From JBOGHU01 sp050742255 (GTDB lineage: Bacteria > Actinomycetota > Acidimicrobiia > Acidimicrobiales > CADCSY01), in NCBI GenBank assembly GCA_050742255.1, contig JBOGHU010000025.1:1-11267 (forward strand): a stretch of DNA of 11,267 nucleotides. Reading direction: 5' to 3'. The notes below the pieces were generated by a model, which saw only the letters and a list, made by a program, of their open reading frames with translations, had not been told where the DNA came from and did no database searches. Position 1 is the first letter of the stretch. Each line of letters starts with the position of its first letter. Of this stretch, positions 5,606 through 11,267 are shown in pieces. A program made the translations under genes and the position numbers.

Positions 5606-6387
5606 CAGCCGCCCACCGCCCGCAGGGCCCCGACCGCGGCGGCGGGGTCGGCGCTGGTGAGGAGGGCCTCCCCGACGAGCACCGCGTCGTAGCCCGCTGC
5701 CGCCAGCCCCTTGGCGTCGGCCTGCCCCCCGACCCCCGACTCTGCCACCCACACCGCCTCCGGCGGCAGCCGGGGCGCCAGGCGCTCGGCCAGGCCCCCG
5801 TCGACGGCGAAGGTGCGCAGGTCCCGCTGGTTGACGCCGATCACGCCGGCGCCGGCCGCCGCCGCCCGGTCGATCTCCACCTCGTCGTGGACCTCGACCA
5901 GGGCCCCCAGCCCCAGCCCGGCGGCCAGGGCGATGCACCGACCGAGGAGGCGGTCGTCGAGCACGGCGGCGATGAGCAGGACGGCGTCGGCGCCCATCAG
6001 GCGGGCATCGGCCACGTCCCGCTCGTCGACCGTGAAGTCCTTGCGCAGCACCGGCAGCGGGCACGCCTCCCGGGCCGCGGCCAGGTCGGCGGGCGCCCCA
6101 CCGAAGAACTCGCCGTCGGTCAGCACCGACACGCAGGCGGCGCCGCCGGCGTGGTACGCCCGGCACAGGGCGGTCGGGTCGAGATCGAGGGCGAGATCGC
6201 CCCGGGAGGGTGAGCGCCGCTTCACCTCGGCGATGACCGCCAGGCCGTCGTCGCCGACCAGGGCCGAGGCGAAGGGGCGGGGGGGCGGCGTCGACCCGGC
6301 CGCCGCGACCAGGGTGTCGAGGTCACGGTCGTCGGCGGCGGCGGCGGCACGGTGGGCGGCCACGATCGTGTCGAGGAGGGTCCCCAC
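5605..6387 (-). CDS. trpC: Indole-3-glycerol-phosphate synthase
   Basis: The 260-residue TIM barrel closes the indole ring of CdRP. Motifs in order: IAEVKRRSPSRG (52-63) with the catalytic Lys56, SVLTDGEFFGG (87-97), VLRKDF (113-118) with the second catalytic lysine, LVEVH (163-167), GVNQRDLRTF (184-193), and WVAESG (213-218). The length is normal and the protein is not fused to TrpF. The GTG start at 6387 is preceded at 8 nt by TAGGAT, a good actinobacterial -10 box. The gene follows the first J-domain gene after 60 bp, so trpC probably opens a trpCFBA unit. Its downstream neighbour trpF overlaps it by one base. Confidence 0.97.
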   Translation of the reverse strand: MGTLLDTIVAAHRAAAAADDRDLDTLVAAAGSTPPPRPFASALVGDDGLAVIAEVKRRSPSRGDLALDLDPTALCRAYHAGGAACVSVLTDGEFFGGAPADLAAAREACPLPVLRKDFTVDERDVADARLMGADAVLLIAAVLDDRLLGRCIALAAGLGLGALVEVHDEVEIDRAAAAGAGVIGVNQRDLRTFAVDGGLAERLAPRLPPEAVWVAESGVGGQADAKGLAAAGYDAVLVGEALLTSADPAAAVGALRAVGG

Positions 6388-6395
6388 GACCGGCG

Positions 6396-6401
6396 ATCCT
6401 A
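6396..6401 (-). promoter_or_regulatory. -10 box (TAGGAT) before trpC
   Basis: TAGGAT ends 8 nt before the GTG start of trpC. It matches the actinobacterial sigma-A -10 form TANNNT well. It would allow trpCFBA to be expressed separately from trpE. The AGGA inside it could equally be a ribosome binding site. Confidence 0.45.
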
Positions 6402-6447
6402 CCGGCCCTTCCCCCTCCCACCGGGGTTCTTCGGTCAGCGCCCTCGG

Positions 6448-6963
6448 TCAGCCCTCGTCGCGGGTGGCCCGGCTCATGGCGACGAGCAGGACGACCACGA
6501 CGGCCAGGCAGGACGCCACCGCGACCACCAGCGACACGGCGATGAGGGGGAACGACCCCATGACCAGACCCAGCGAGAGCGCGCCCACGGCCACCGCCAA
6601 GAGGGTGGCCGGCAACACCGAGGCCAGGGAGCCTCGGGCGGCCCGACCCGGCGACGTCGCCCGGTAGGGCCGGTCGGCCACCTGGCGAGGGTCGAAGCCG
6701 TCGTCGGTGGGGTCGTGGGGCCTGAACCCCGAGTCCCCCCCGGTGGCGCCCCGGCGGTCGTACACCTCCCGGCGGGAGCGGTCCCCGAGGACTGCCCAGG
6801 CCTGGTTTATGGCCCGCATGCGGCGCTCGGCCTCGGCCTGCGCCGCCGCCCCGGCGGTGGCCGACATGTCGGGGTGGTAACGACGGGCCAACCGCAGGTA
6901 GGCCCGTCGGATCTCGGCGACGGAGGCGTCGGGCGGCACGCCCAGCACCTCGTAGTGCGTCAC
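6448..6963 (-). CDS. J-domain protein with two C-terminal membrane helices
   Basis: The 171-residue protein has an N-terminal J domain at about 1-70 (THYEVLGVPP, HPD at 30-32, then INQAWAVLGDRSRREVYDRRG). A polar linker rich in Asp, Arg and Pro follows, then two hydrophobic segments at about 114-136 and 138-163, and a short charged tail. It lacks the G/F, zinc-finger and substrate domains of DnaJ, so it is a class C-type membrane-tethered partner of DnaK. The J domain is paralogous to that of the gene at 2240, but the C-terminal parts differ entirely. The GTG start follows a TAGCAT box by 6 nt. It lies 41 bp after the ygfZ-like gene and 60 bp before trpC. The role is not inferable beyond recruiting Hsp70 to the membrane. 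Confidence 0.88.
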   Translation of the reverse strand: MTHYEVLGVPPDASVAEIRRAYLRLARRYHPDMSATAGAAAQAEAERRMRAINQAWAVLGDRSRREVYDRRGATGGDSGFRPHDPTDDGFDPRQVADRPYRATSPGRAARGSLASVLPATLLAVAVGALSLGLVMGSFPLIAVSLVVAVASCLAVVVVLLVAMSRATRDEG

Positions 6964-6969
6964 GGCCCG

Positions 6970-6975
6970 ATGCTA
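6970..6975 (-). promoter_or_regulatory. -10 box (TAGCAT) of the first J-domain gene
   Basis: TAGCAT ends 6 nt before the GTG at 6963, in the 41-bp gap after the ygfZ-like gene. A run of eight C on the minus strand (6982-6989) lies in the spacer region where a -35 would be sought; no -35 is seen. Confidence 0.5.
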
Positions 6976-7004
6976 TGGCGTGGGGGGGGCGGCAGCGGGC
7001 GGCG

Positions 7005-7898
7005 TCAGGGGACCAGCGGCAGGGCCTCGACCCTCGCCGGCGCCTCCCCGCCCTCCCAGCGGATCGTGGCCTCGGTGGGCGGGTCGACGTCACGCCGGAC
7101 GTACGCCAGGGCCACCGGGGCGCCGATCTCGATGGACTCCCCCACGCTGGTCAGCGCCCCCACCTCCCGGTCATCGACCACCACCACGGCGCCGGTGGGA
7201 GGGAGCACGTTGGCGGCCACCACCACGCCCCGGAGCCTCTGGGGGACCTTGCCGCCGCGCGCCTCGATGCGGGCCACCAGCTCCTGGCCGGTGAAGCAGC
7301 CCTTGGTGAAGCTCACCGTCCGCCCCACCACCCCTGCGGCCTCGGGTATGGTCCGCTCATCCAGCTCGGCGCCCATCCGGGGCACGCCGGTCTCTATGCG
7401 GAGGGCGTCGTAGGCCTCGGGGCTGACCCGCACCGCTCCCTCGGGGACCGCCGGGTCGGGGCCGATCAGGTCGAAGCCGGCCACCCCGGGCGTCTCGGGT
7501 GCCACCCGCCAGGTCCCCGGGGGCGGGGGCCCCACAGCGACGCTGCCCTCCCCCCGCACCGCCACGCAGCGCCAGTCGAGGGGCTCGAGGTCACAGCGCA
7601 CCCGCAGCTTGAAGCGGGCCAGCCGGGCCAGGAGCGGCTCCCCCCAGCCGGCGTCGGTGTCGAGGACCGCCTCCTCGTCACCCAGCCGGGCCAGCCGCAC
7701 CAGGGCGTCTACCTTGCCCTGGGGCTGGAGCACCAGGGAGAACGTCGACTCCCCCACGGCCAGGCCGGACACGTCCTGGCTGAGCTGGCCCTGGAGGTAG
7801 GCCCAGGTGTCGGGGCCTGCCGCCCGCACGAAGTCCCTCGGCACCTCGGCGGCGCCGATCTCCCGCCGCAGGGCCCAGGCGTCGGCGGTGCTGACCAT
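7005..7898 (-). CDS. ygfZ: YgfZ/GcvT-like folate-binding protein
   Basis: The 297-residue protein carries the YgfZ signature KGCFTGQE (199-206), with the conserved cysteine at 201, followed by LVARIEARGG. YLQGQLSQDV (34-43) and LQPQGKVDA (57-65) match the N-terminal folate-binding region, and RIETGVPRMGAELDERTIP (167-185) precedes the signature as expected. The family binds tetrahydrofolate and helps maintain some iron-sulfur enzymes; in Escherichia coli it affects tRNA thiolation by MiaB. It is distinguished from GcvT by the KGC motif and its shorter length. The ATG is 1 nt after the trpE stop, with GGGGAGG 9 nt upstream inside trpE, so it is cotranscribed with trpE. No biochemical link to tryptophan is known to me. 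Confidence 0.93.
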   Translation of the reverse strand: MVSTADAWALRREIGAAEVPRDFVRAAGPDTWAYLQGQLSQDVSGLAVGESTFSLVLQPQGKVDALVRLARLGDEEAVLDTDAGWGEPLLARLARFKLRVRCDLEPLDWRCVAVRGEGSVAVGPPPPGTWRVAPETPGVAGFDLIGPDPAVPEGAVRVSPEAYDALRIETGVPRMGAELDERTIPEAAGVVGRTVSFTKGCFTGQELVARIEARGGKVPQRLRGVVVAANVLPPTGAVVVVDDREVGALTSVGESIEIGAPVALAYVRRDVDPPTEATIRWEGGEAPARVEALPLVP

Positions 7899-7899
7899 C

Positions 7900-9414
7900 T
7901 CAGTGGGCCTCCCCGCCGCGCTTGACCCGCATGCGCCGGGCGGCGGGGACGGCGGCCAGCAGCGCCGCCGCCTTGCTGCGGCACTCCCGGTCCTCGGCCG
8001 ACGGGTCGCTGTCGGCGACGATCCCCGCGCCCGCCTGCACCGAGGCCACACCGCCGGCGATCACCATGGTGCGGATGGCGATGGCCGTGTCGAGGTTGCC
8101 GGAGAAGTCGACGTAGCCCACCACCCCGGCGTAGGGCCCTCGCTTGGTCGGCTCCAGGGCGTCGATGATCTCCATGGCCGACACCTTGGGGGCACCCGAC
8201 ACCGTGCCCGCCGGCAGGGTGGCCCGCAGCACGTCGACTGGCCCCCGGCCCGGTCGCAGCCGCCCCGAGACCTGGGAGGTGAGGTGCATGACGTGGCTGT
8301 AGCGCTCCAGGGTCATGAGCTCGTCGACCTGGACCGTGCCGAAGGTGGCCACCCGGCCCACGTCGTTGCGGGCCAGGTCGACCAGCATGACGTGCTCGGC
8401 CACCTCCTTCGGGTCCCGGGCCAGCTCCGCCGCCAGCCGCCGGTCCTCGGCGTCGGTGGCGCCCCGCCCGCGGGTGCCGGCGATGGGCCGGGAGCGCACC
8501 TCACCGTCGAGGAGCTGAACCATGGGCTCGGGCGAGGACCCCACCACGGTGACCTCGGGGTGGCGCAGGAAGTACATGTACGGGCTGGGGTTGACCTGGC
8601 GGAGGACCCGGTACACGTCGAAGGGGTCGGCGTCGAGCTGCAGATCGAAGCGCTGGGAGACCACCACCTGGAAGGCGTCCCCCTCGAGGATGCGCTCCTT
8701 GGCCGCCTCGACCGCCCGGCAGTACTCCTCGGTGCCCATGGACGCCCGGGCCTCGGGGAGGGCGTCGGCGGGATCGGGGGGGTCCACCACCGGCTCCTCC
8801 AGGGGCCGGGCGGCGGTGTGGGCGAGCTCGTCGATGCGGGCCGCGGCCGCGTCGTAGGCGGCGTCGAGCTCCGATGGGCCCGCATCGGGCTCGACCACCA
8901 CGTTGTCGATGAGCACCACCCGCTGGCGCCAGTGGTCGAACGCCGCCAGCTGGCCGATGACGCTGAGCACGGCGTCGGGGACGCCACGGTCGTCGGGAGG
9001 GACATGGGGGAGGCGCTCGACCTCCCGCACCACGTCGTAGCCCAGGTACCCGACCACCCCCCCGTGCAGGGGCGGGAGGTCGGGTAGCGCCGGCGAGCGA
9101 TAGGCGGCCAGCAGGGCCTCCACCGCCGCCAGCACGCCCCCGTCACGGGGCACAGAGGGGGGCAGGTAGCCGTCGACCTCGAGTCGCCCGCCCCGGGCCA
9201 CCAGCGTCGCGCTGGGGCGCCGCCCCACGAAGGAGAAGCGGCTCCACCGCTCCCCGTGCTCCACCGACTCGAGGAGGAAGCCGGGCCCTTCCCCCACCAC
9301 CCGGGAGTAGGCGGCCACCGGGGTGGTGAGGTCGCCCAGCACCTCCCGCCACACCGGAACCACCGAGTGGTGGGCGGCCAGGGAGTGGAACTCCGCCCTA
9401 GCGGGCCGCAGCAC
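7900..9414 (-). CDS. trpE: Anthranilate synthase component I
   Basis: The 504-residue protein turns chorismate plus ammonia into anthranilate. The N-terminal LLES motif (47-50) and NPSPYMYF (275-282) form the tryptophan feedback site, so the enzyme should be inhibited by tryptophan. Catalytic motifs are GSSPEPMV (292-299), RPIAGTRGRG (309-318), HVMLVDLARNDVGRV (341-355), PAGTVSGAPK (401-410) and a C-terminal GAGIVADSDP (462-471). LLES, the neighbouring trp genes and the length favour TrpE over PabB. The GTG at 9414 has GGGGG 6 nt upstream and follows the hisI stop by 18 bp in the same reading frame. No TANNNT box precedes it, so it is probably cotranscribed with hisI. No leader peptide with adjacent Trp codons is present. 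The glutaminase partner TrpG is not in the window. Confidence 0.97.
   Translation of the reverse strand: MLRPARAEFHSLAAHHSVVPVWREVLGDLTTPVAAYSRVVGEGPGFLLESVEHGERWSRFSFVGRRPSATLVARGGRLEVDGYLPPSVPRDGGVLAAVEALLAAYRSPALPDLPPLHGGVVGYLGYDVVREVERLPHVPPDDRGVPDAVLSVIGQLAAFDHWRQRVVLIDNVVVEPDAGPSELDAAYDAAAARIDELAHTAARPLEEPVVDPPDPADALPEARASMGTEEYCRAVEAAKERILEGDAFQVVVSQRFDLQLDADPFDVYRVLRQVNPSPYMYFLRHPEVTVVGSSPEPMVQLLDGEVRSRPIAGTRGRGATDAEDRRLAAELARDPKEVAEHVMLVDLARNDVGRVATFGTVQVDELMTLERYSHVMHLTSQVSGRLRPGRGPVDVLRATLPAGTVSGAPKVSAMEIIDALEPTKRGPYAGVVGYVDFSGNLDTAIAIRTMVIAGGVASVQAGAGIVADSDPSAEDRECRSKAAALLAAVPAARRMRVKRGGEAH
7908..7914 (-). promoter_or_regulatory. Shine-Dalgarno site of the ygfZ-like gene
   Basis: GGGGAGG lies within the last codons of trpE, 9 nt before the ATG at 7898. 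This is the clearest Shine-Dalgarno sequence in the window. It contrasts with the leaderless-type starts of the uncoupled genes. Confidence 0.6.
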
Positions 9415-9432
9415 GGCGCACCCCCGACCCCC

Positions 9433-9792
9433 TCACCCGCCGCCGAAGCGGCGGTGGAAGCAGCTGCGCTCGCCGGTGTGGCAGGCGCCGGCCCCGTCCT
9501 GGTGGACGACGAACAGCAGGGTGTCGCCGTCGCAGTCGTAGTGGGCGCCGTGGATCCACTGGCGGTTCCCCGAGGTCTCCCCCTTGGCCCACGCCTCCTG
9601 GCGGGACCGGCTCCAGAAGACGGTCCGGCCGCTGCTCAGGCTCTGGCGGAGCGTGTCGGCGTTCATCCACGCCATCATCAGCACCTGGCCGCTGCCCTCG
9701 TCCTGGACGATGGCGGGGACCAGGCCGTCGGCGTCGTAGCGGATGGCGGCCAGGTCGTCCTCGGTGGCCGGGATGGGGGCGGCGGCGGGCAT
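9433..9792 (-). CDS. hisI: Phosphoribosyl-AMP cyclohydrolase
   Basis: The 119-residue enzyme opens the adenine ring of phosphoribosyl-AMP in histidine synthesis. VLMMAWMN (37-44), FWSRSRQEAWAKGETSGN (59-76) and the metal sites are complete: DCDGD (86-90) gives the magnesium aspartates and Cys87, and ACHTGERSCF (103-112) gives Cys104 and Cys111. These three cysteines bind zinc at the dimer interface. It is the stand-alone form without a HisE domain. The ATG at 9792 follows a TAACCT box by 6 nt; the spacer GGGGGC might double as a ribosome binding site. It is the first gene of a probable hisI-trpE-ygfZ unit. Finding hisI next to trpE is common enough in actinobacteria to support the call. Confidence 0.97.
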   Translation of the reverse strand: MPAAAPIPATEDDLAAIRYDADGLVPAIVQDEGSGQVLMMAWMNADTLRQSLSSGRTVFWSRSRQEAWAKGETSGNRQWIHGAHYDCDGDTLLFVVHQDGAGACHTGERSCFHRRFGGG

Positions 9793-9798
9793 GCCCCC

Positions 9799-9804
9799 AG
9801 GTTA
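9799..9804 (-). promoter_or_regulatory. -10 box (TAACCT) of hisI-trpE-ygfZ
   Basis: TAACCT ends 6 nt before the hisI ATG, within the 43-bp gap after the groES-like gene. It probably starts the transcript that includes trpE. No -35 consensus is visible. Confidence 0.5.
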
Positions 9805-9835
9805 GGGCGGGCCGAGGCGGGCCGTTCGGGGCCGC

Positions 9836-10162
9836 TCAGAGGTACAGCCCGGTGCTGCCCTCGTCCAGCCGGGTCGAGGCGGCGGCGTGGATGTCGCGCT
9901 CCCGCAGGATCAGGTAGTCCTCTCCCCGCACGTCGACCTCGAAGCGGTCCTCGGGGTGGAAGAGGACGTGGTCGCCCGGCTCCAGGTTCCGCACGTTGGG
10001 CCCGACCCCCACCACCTCGGCCCACGCCAAGCGCCTGCCGAGCTGGGCGGTGGCAGGGATCAGGATCCCGGCCCGGGACCGGCGCTCGGCGTCGCCCTGG
10101 GGGAGCTGGACCAGCACCCGGTCGTTGAGCACCTTGATCGGCAGCTTGTCGCGCTCGACCAC
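9836..10162 (-). CDS. GroES-like co-chaperonin, divergent and without adjacent groEL
   Basis: The 108-residue protein has the Cpn10 fold signature: LPIKVLNDRVLVQ (7-19), a mobile-loop region ending in the Gly-Ile-Leu chaperonin contact (32-34) and IPAT, then AWAEVVGVGPNV (46-57), LEPGDHVLF (60-68) and EDYLILRERDIHA (81-93). The usual Lys-Pro-Gln-x-Gly stretch before the barrel strand is replaced by GRRLAW. About 15 residues (AASTRLDEGSTGLYL) extend beyond the typical end. No groEL follows. It may therefore be a second, specialised GroES rather than the housekeeping one, which cannot be checked here. The GTG start is preceded at 7 nt by TACCGT. It is divergent from the DUF2784 gene and 43 bp upstream of hisI. 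I see no clear heat-shock inverted repeat (CIRCE or HAIR) in the 68-bp divergent region. Confidence 0.88.
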   Translation of the reverse strand: MVERDKLPIKVLNDRVLVQLPQGDAERRSRAGILIPATAQLGRRLAWAEVVGVGPNVRNLEPGDHVLFHPEDRFEVDVRGEDYLILRERDIHAAASTRLDEGSTGLYL

Positions 10163-10169
10163 GCCCCCG

Positions 10170-10175
10170 ACGGTA
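10170..10175 (-). promoter_or_regulatory. -10 box (TACCGT) of the groES-like gene
   Basis: TACCGT ends 7 nt before the GTG at 10162, in the 68-bp divergent promoter region shared with the DUF2784 gene. The GGGGG in the spacer could instead serve as a ribosome binding site. Confidence 0.5.
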
Positions 10176-10218
10176 CCGGCTCCGCGGGGGAGGCGGTCGT
10201 CGTGGCCGGGGCAGGCGG

Positions 10219-10224
10219 TACCCT
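10219..10224 (+). promoter_or_regulatory. -10 box (TACCCT) of the DUF2784 gene
   Basis: TACCCT ends 6 nt before the GTG at 10231, with no Shine-Dalgarno sequence in the spacer. A weak GTCGTC lies 17 nt upstream where a -35 would be. This is one of the cleanest leaderless-type arrangements in the window. Confidence 0.55.
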
Positions 10225-10230
10225 CGGCTG

Positions 10231-10623
10231 GTGGCGTGGTCCGTGCTCGCCGACCTGGTCGTGGTCGTCCACTTCGGGTTCATCCTCTTCGTCGCCCTGG
10301 GGGGTCTCCTGTCCTGGCCGTGGCCCCAGCTGGCGTGGGCCCACCTGCCGGCGGTGGCGTGGGCGGCGGGGATCGTCACCGTCGGGTACGACTGCCCCCT
10401 CACCCCCCTCGAGCGGCACCTGCGCCGCCTCGGCGGTGAGCAGGGCTACGCCGGCGGGTTCGTCGACCGCTACATCGAGGGCGTGATCTACCCCGACCGC
10501 TACACCCCCCTGGTGCGAGGGGTCGTGGCCGCGGCCGTGCTCGTGGGCTGGGCCGGTGTGGCGCTCCGTTCCCACCAGCGCTCCCAGCTCGCCCCCCGGA
10601 CCGCCGTCGGTCGAGCGCCCTGA
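10231..10623 (+). CDS. DUF2784 small membrane protein
   Basis: The 130-residue protein shows the DUF2784 pattern: LADLVVVVHFGFILFVALGG (6-25) as the first membrane helix with its histidine, a second helix around AHLPAVAWAAGIVTVG (37-52), then the conserved DCPLTPLERHLRRLGGEQGY (54-73), GGFVDRYIEGVIYPDRY (75-91), and a last helix at about 94-113. The family is widespread in bacteria and has no established function. The tail after 114 is basic and poorly ordered. The GTG start is fixed by the N-terminal match and by the TACCCT box 6 nt upstream. The next gene begins 19 bp after the stop on the same strand. Confidence 0.88.
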   Translation: MAWSVLADLVVVVHFGFILFVALGGLLSWPWPQLAWAHLPAVAWAAGIVTVGYDCPLTPLERHLRRLGGEQGYAGGFVDRYIEGVIYPDRYTPLVRGVVAAAVLVGWAGVALRSHQRSQLAPRTAVGRAP

Positions 10624-10630
10624 CTCGCAG

Positions 10631-10636
10631 TACGGT
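10631..10636 (+). promoter_or_regulatory. -10 box (TACGGT) of the DinB-family gene
   Basis: TACGGT lies in the 19-bp gap between two plus-strand genes and ends 6 nt before the GTG at 10643. No Shine-Dalgarno sequence is visible, so the gene is probably read as a leaderless message despite the short gap. Confidence 0.5.
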
Positions 10637-10642
10637 CTCGCC

Positions 10643-11267
10643 GTGGAGCACTGCGAGGAGTGCGGCTTCACCTACGACGAGCTGCCGGCCCCGGCGGTGC
10701 CGGAGGCACTGCGCTCCCTGGCCCCCCGCTACCGAGACCGGCTGACCGCCCCGGTGGCGGCCGGGGACCTCGACGCCCGGCTGCGTGCCCACCCGTTTCC
10801 CGGTGTGTGGTCGGAGCTCGAGTACGCCTGCCATCTCCGCGACGTCCTGTCGGTGCAGCGGGACCGGCTGCGCCTGGCTCTGGCCGAGCACCGACCGACC
10901 TTCGCCCCCATGGGCCGGGAGGAACGGGTCGGGCGGGACCGCTACAACCACCAGGAGCCGGCGGCGGTGGCCCAGGAGATCGACGCCGCCGCCGAGGACC
11001 TCGCCGCCGCGCTGGCATCGCTGGACGACGACCAGTGGCAGCGGGTCGCCGTGTACAACTGGCCCGCCCCCGCGCCCCGCACCATGGCCTGGTTGGCCCG
11101 CCACACCGTCCACGAGGGGGAGCACCACCTGGCCGACATGGACCGCCTGCGCGCCGCCTCCGGTGGGCCGGGGGGCGGGCCCGGGGGCGGGCCCCGGACC
11201 GGCGGGCCCCGAGCCCGGAGGGCGGGGGGCAGCGGGTCCCGACCACTCTCCGGTCGCCCACCGTCGC
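10643..11267 (+). CDS. DinB-family putative metal-dependent protein (3' end outside window)
   Basis: The 208 visible residues begin at GTG 10643 with a Cys-x-x-Cys pair (HCEECGFTYDE; Cys4, Cys7). A four-helix DinB-like body follows: WSELEYACHLRDVL (56-69) with His64, YNHQEPAAVAQEIDAA (101-116), and ARHTVHEGEHHLADM (152-166) with His157 and His161. His64, His157 and His161 form the expected metal triad. DinB/YfiT-fold proteins include bacillithiol- and mycothiol-dependent transferases and many of unknown role; the name does not imply a DNA polymerase. From about 173 the frame becomes Gly/Pro/Arg-rich low-complexity sequence that stays open to the window edge. Only its composition can be described there, and the true C-terminus is unseen. 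Confidence 0.82.
   Translation, partial: MEHCEECGFTYDELPAPAVPEALRSLAPRYRDRLTAPVAAGDLDARLRAHPFPGVWSELEYACHLRDVLSVQRDRLRLALAEHRPTFAPMGREERVGRDRYNHQEPAAVAQEIDAAAEDLAAALASLDDDQWQRVAVYNWPAPAPRTMAWLARHTVHEGEHHLADMDRLRAASGGPGGGPGGGPRTGGPRARRAGGSGSRPLSGRPPS

Noticed and set aside
3864..5660. 598-codon open frame on the plus strand across trpB, trpF and the trpC end
   Set aside because: It is antisense to three unmistakable enzymes, and its translation is His/Gly/Pro/Ala-rich without any domain; long antisense frames are expected at this GC content.
6352..7413. 353-codon plus-strand open frame opposite the J-domain and ygfZ-like genes
   Set aside because: It spans two real genes and their gap in antisense, and has low-complexity Gly/His/Arg composition.
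7807..9087. 426-codon open frame on the plus strand opposite trpE
   Set aside because: It is the reverse shadow of TrpE with biased composition and no family signal.
9414..9435. trp attenuator or leader peptide before trpE
   Set aside because: Only 18 bp separate hisI and trpE, with no adjacent Trp codons and no competing hairpins.
10163..10230. Heat-shock operator (CIRCE or HAIR) in the groES-like/DUF2784 divergent region
   Set aside because: No matching inverted repeat is seen; two GGTACC-type words are present but each overlaps a -10 box and they do not form an operator I recognise.
11160..11230. CRISPR-like or other spaced repeat in the G-rich end
   Set aside because: Only two close copies of an 11-bp G-rich word occur, with no spacers; this is simple low-complexity DNA.

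Overview
Source. The window is very GC-rich (my reading is above 70 % from about 1500 onward, not computed). It makes heavy use of GTG start codons, and nearly every uncoupled gene has a TANNNT box 6-8 nt before its start codon. Together with the gene content this points to a high-GC actinobacterium, possibly a member of the Acidimicrobiia. The lineage is an inference from style and content, not from a marker gene.

Layout. (1) Bases 1-1438 look accessory. They hold the 3' end of a plus-strand gene of uncertain, WYL-like type; a RibD/dihydrofolate-reductase-like gene carrying two compensating frameshifts; the C-terminal half of a VOC (glyoxalase-fold) gene; and about 250 bp without a gene. Base composition is visibly lower in GC than the rest. 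(2) A minus-strand tRNA-Val(CAC) gene at 1439-1510 separates this stretch from the conserved part. (3) Bases 1501-10162 are a continuous minus-strand block. In transcription order it reads: a groES-like gene, hisI, trpE, a ygfZ/folate-binding gene, a membrane J-domain gene, trpC, trpF, trpB, trpA, a second membrane J-domain gene, and an acetoacetate-decarboxylase-like gene whose stop codon lies inside the tRNA gene. (4) On the plus strand, divergent from groES, are a DUF2784 membrane protein gene and a DinB-family gene that runs off the window.

How it works together. TrpE makes anthranilate (with a TrpG not present here), TrpC and TrpF carry the third and fourth steps, and TrpB/TrpA finish tryptophan. 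trpG and trpD are absent from the window. HisI belongs to histidine synthesis, which shares phosphoribosyl-pyrophosphate demand with tryptophan synthesis. The cluster is interleaved with a GroES-like co-chaperonin, two membrane-tethered J-domain proteins and a YgfZ-like protein; no functional link to tryptophan synthesis can be shown from sequence alone.

Main observation. Eight genes (groES, hisI, both J-domain genes, trpC, the decarboxylase-like gene, DUF2784 and dinB) have a TANNNT hexamer ending 6-8 nt before the start codon, as expected for leaderless transcripts. The genes lacking it (trpE, ygfZ, trpF, trpB, trpA) are the tightly coupled downstream ones. This divides the block into probable transcription units and corrects the start of the second J-domain gene to a GTG at 2896. 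I found no CRISPR array, insertion sequence, or clear new defence or biosynthetic system.
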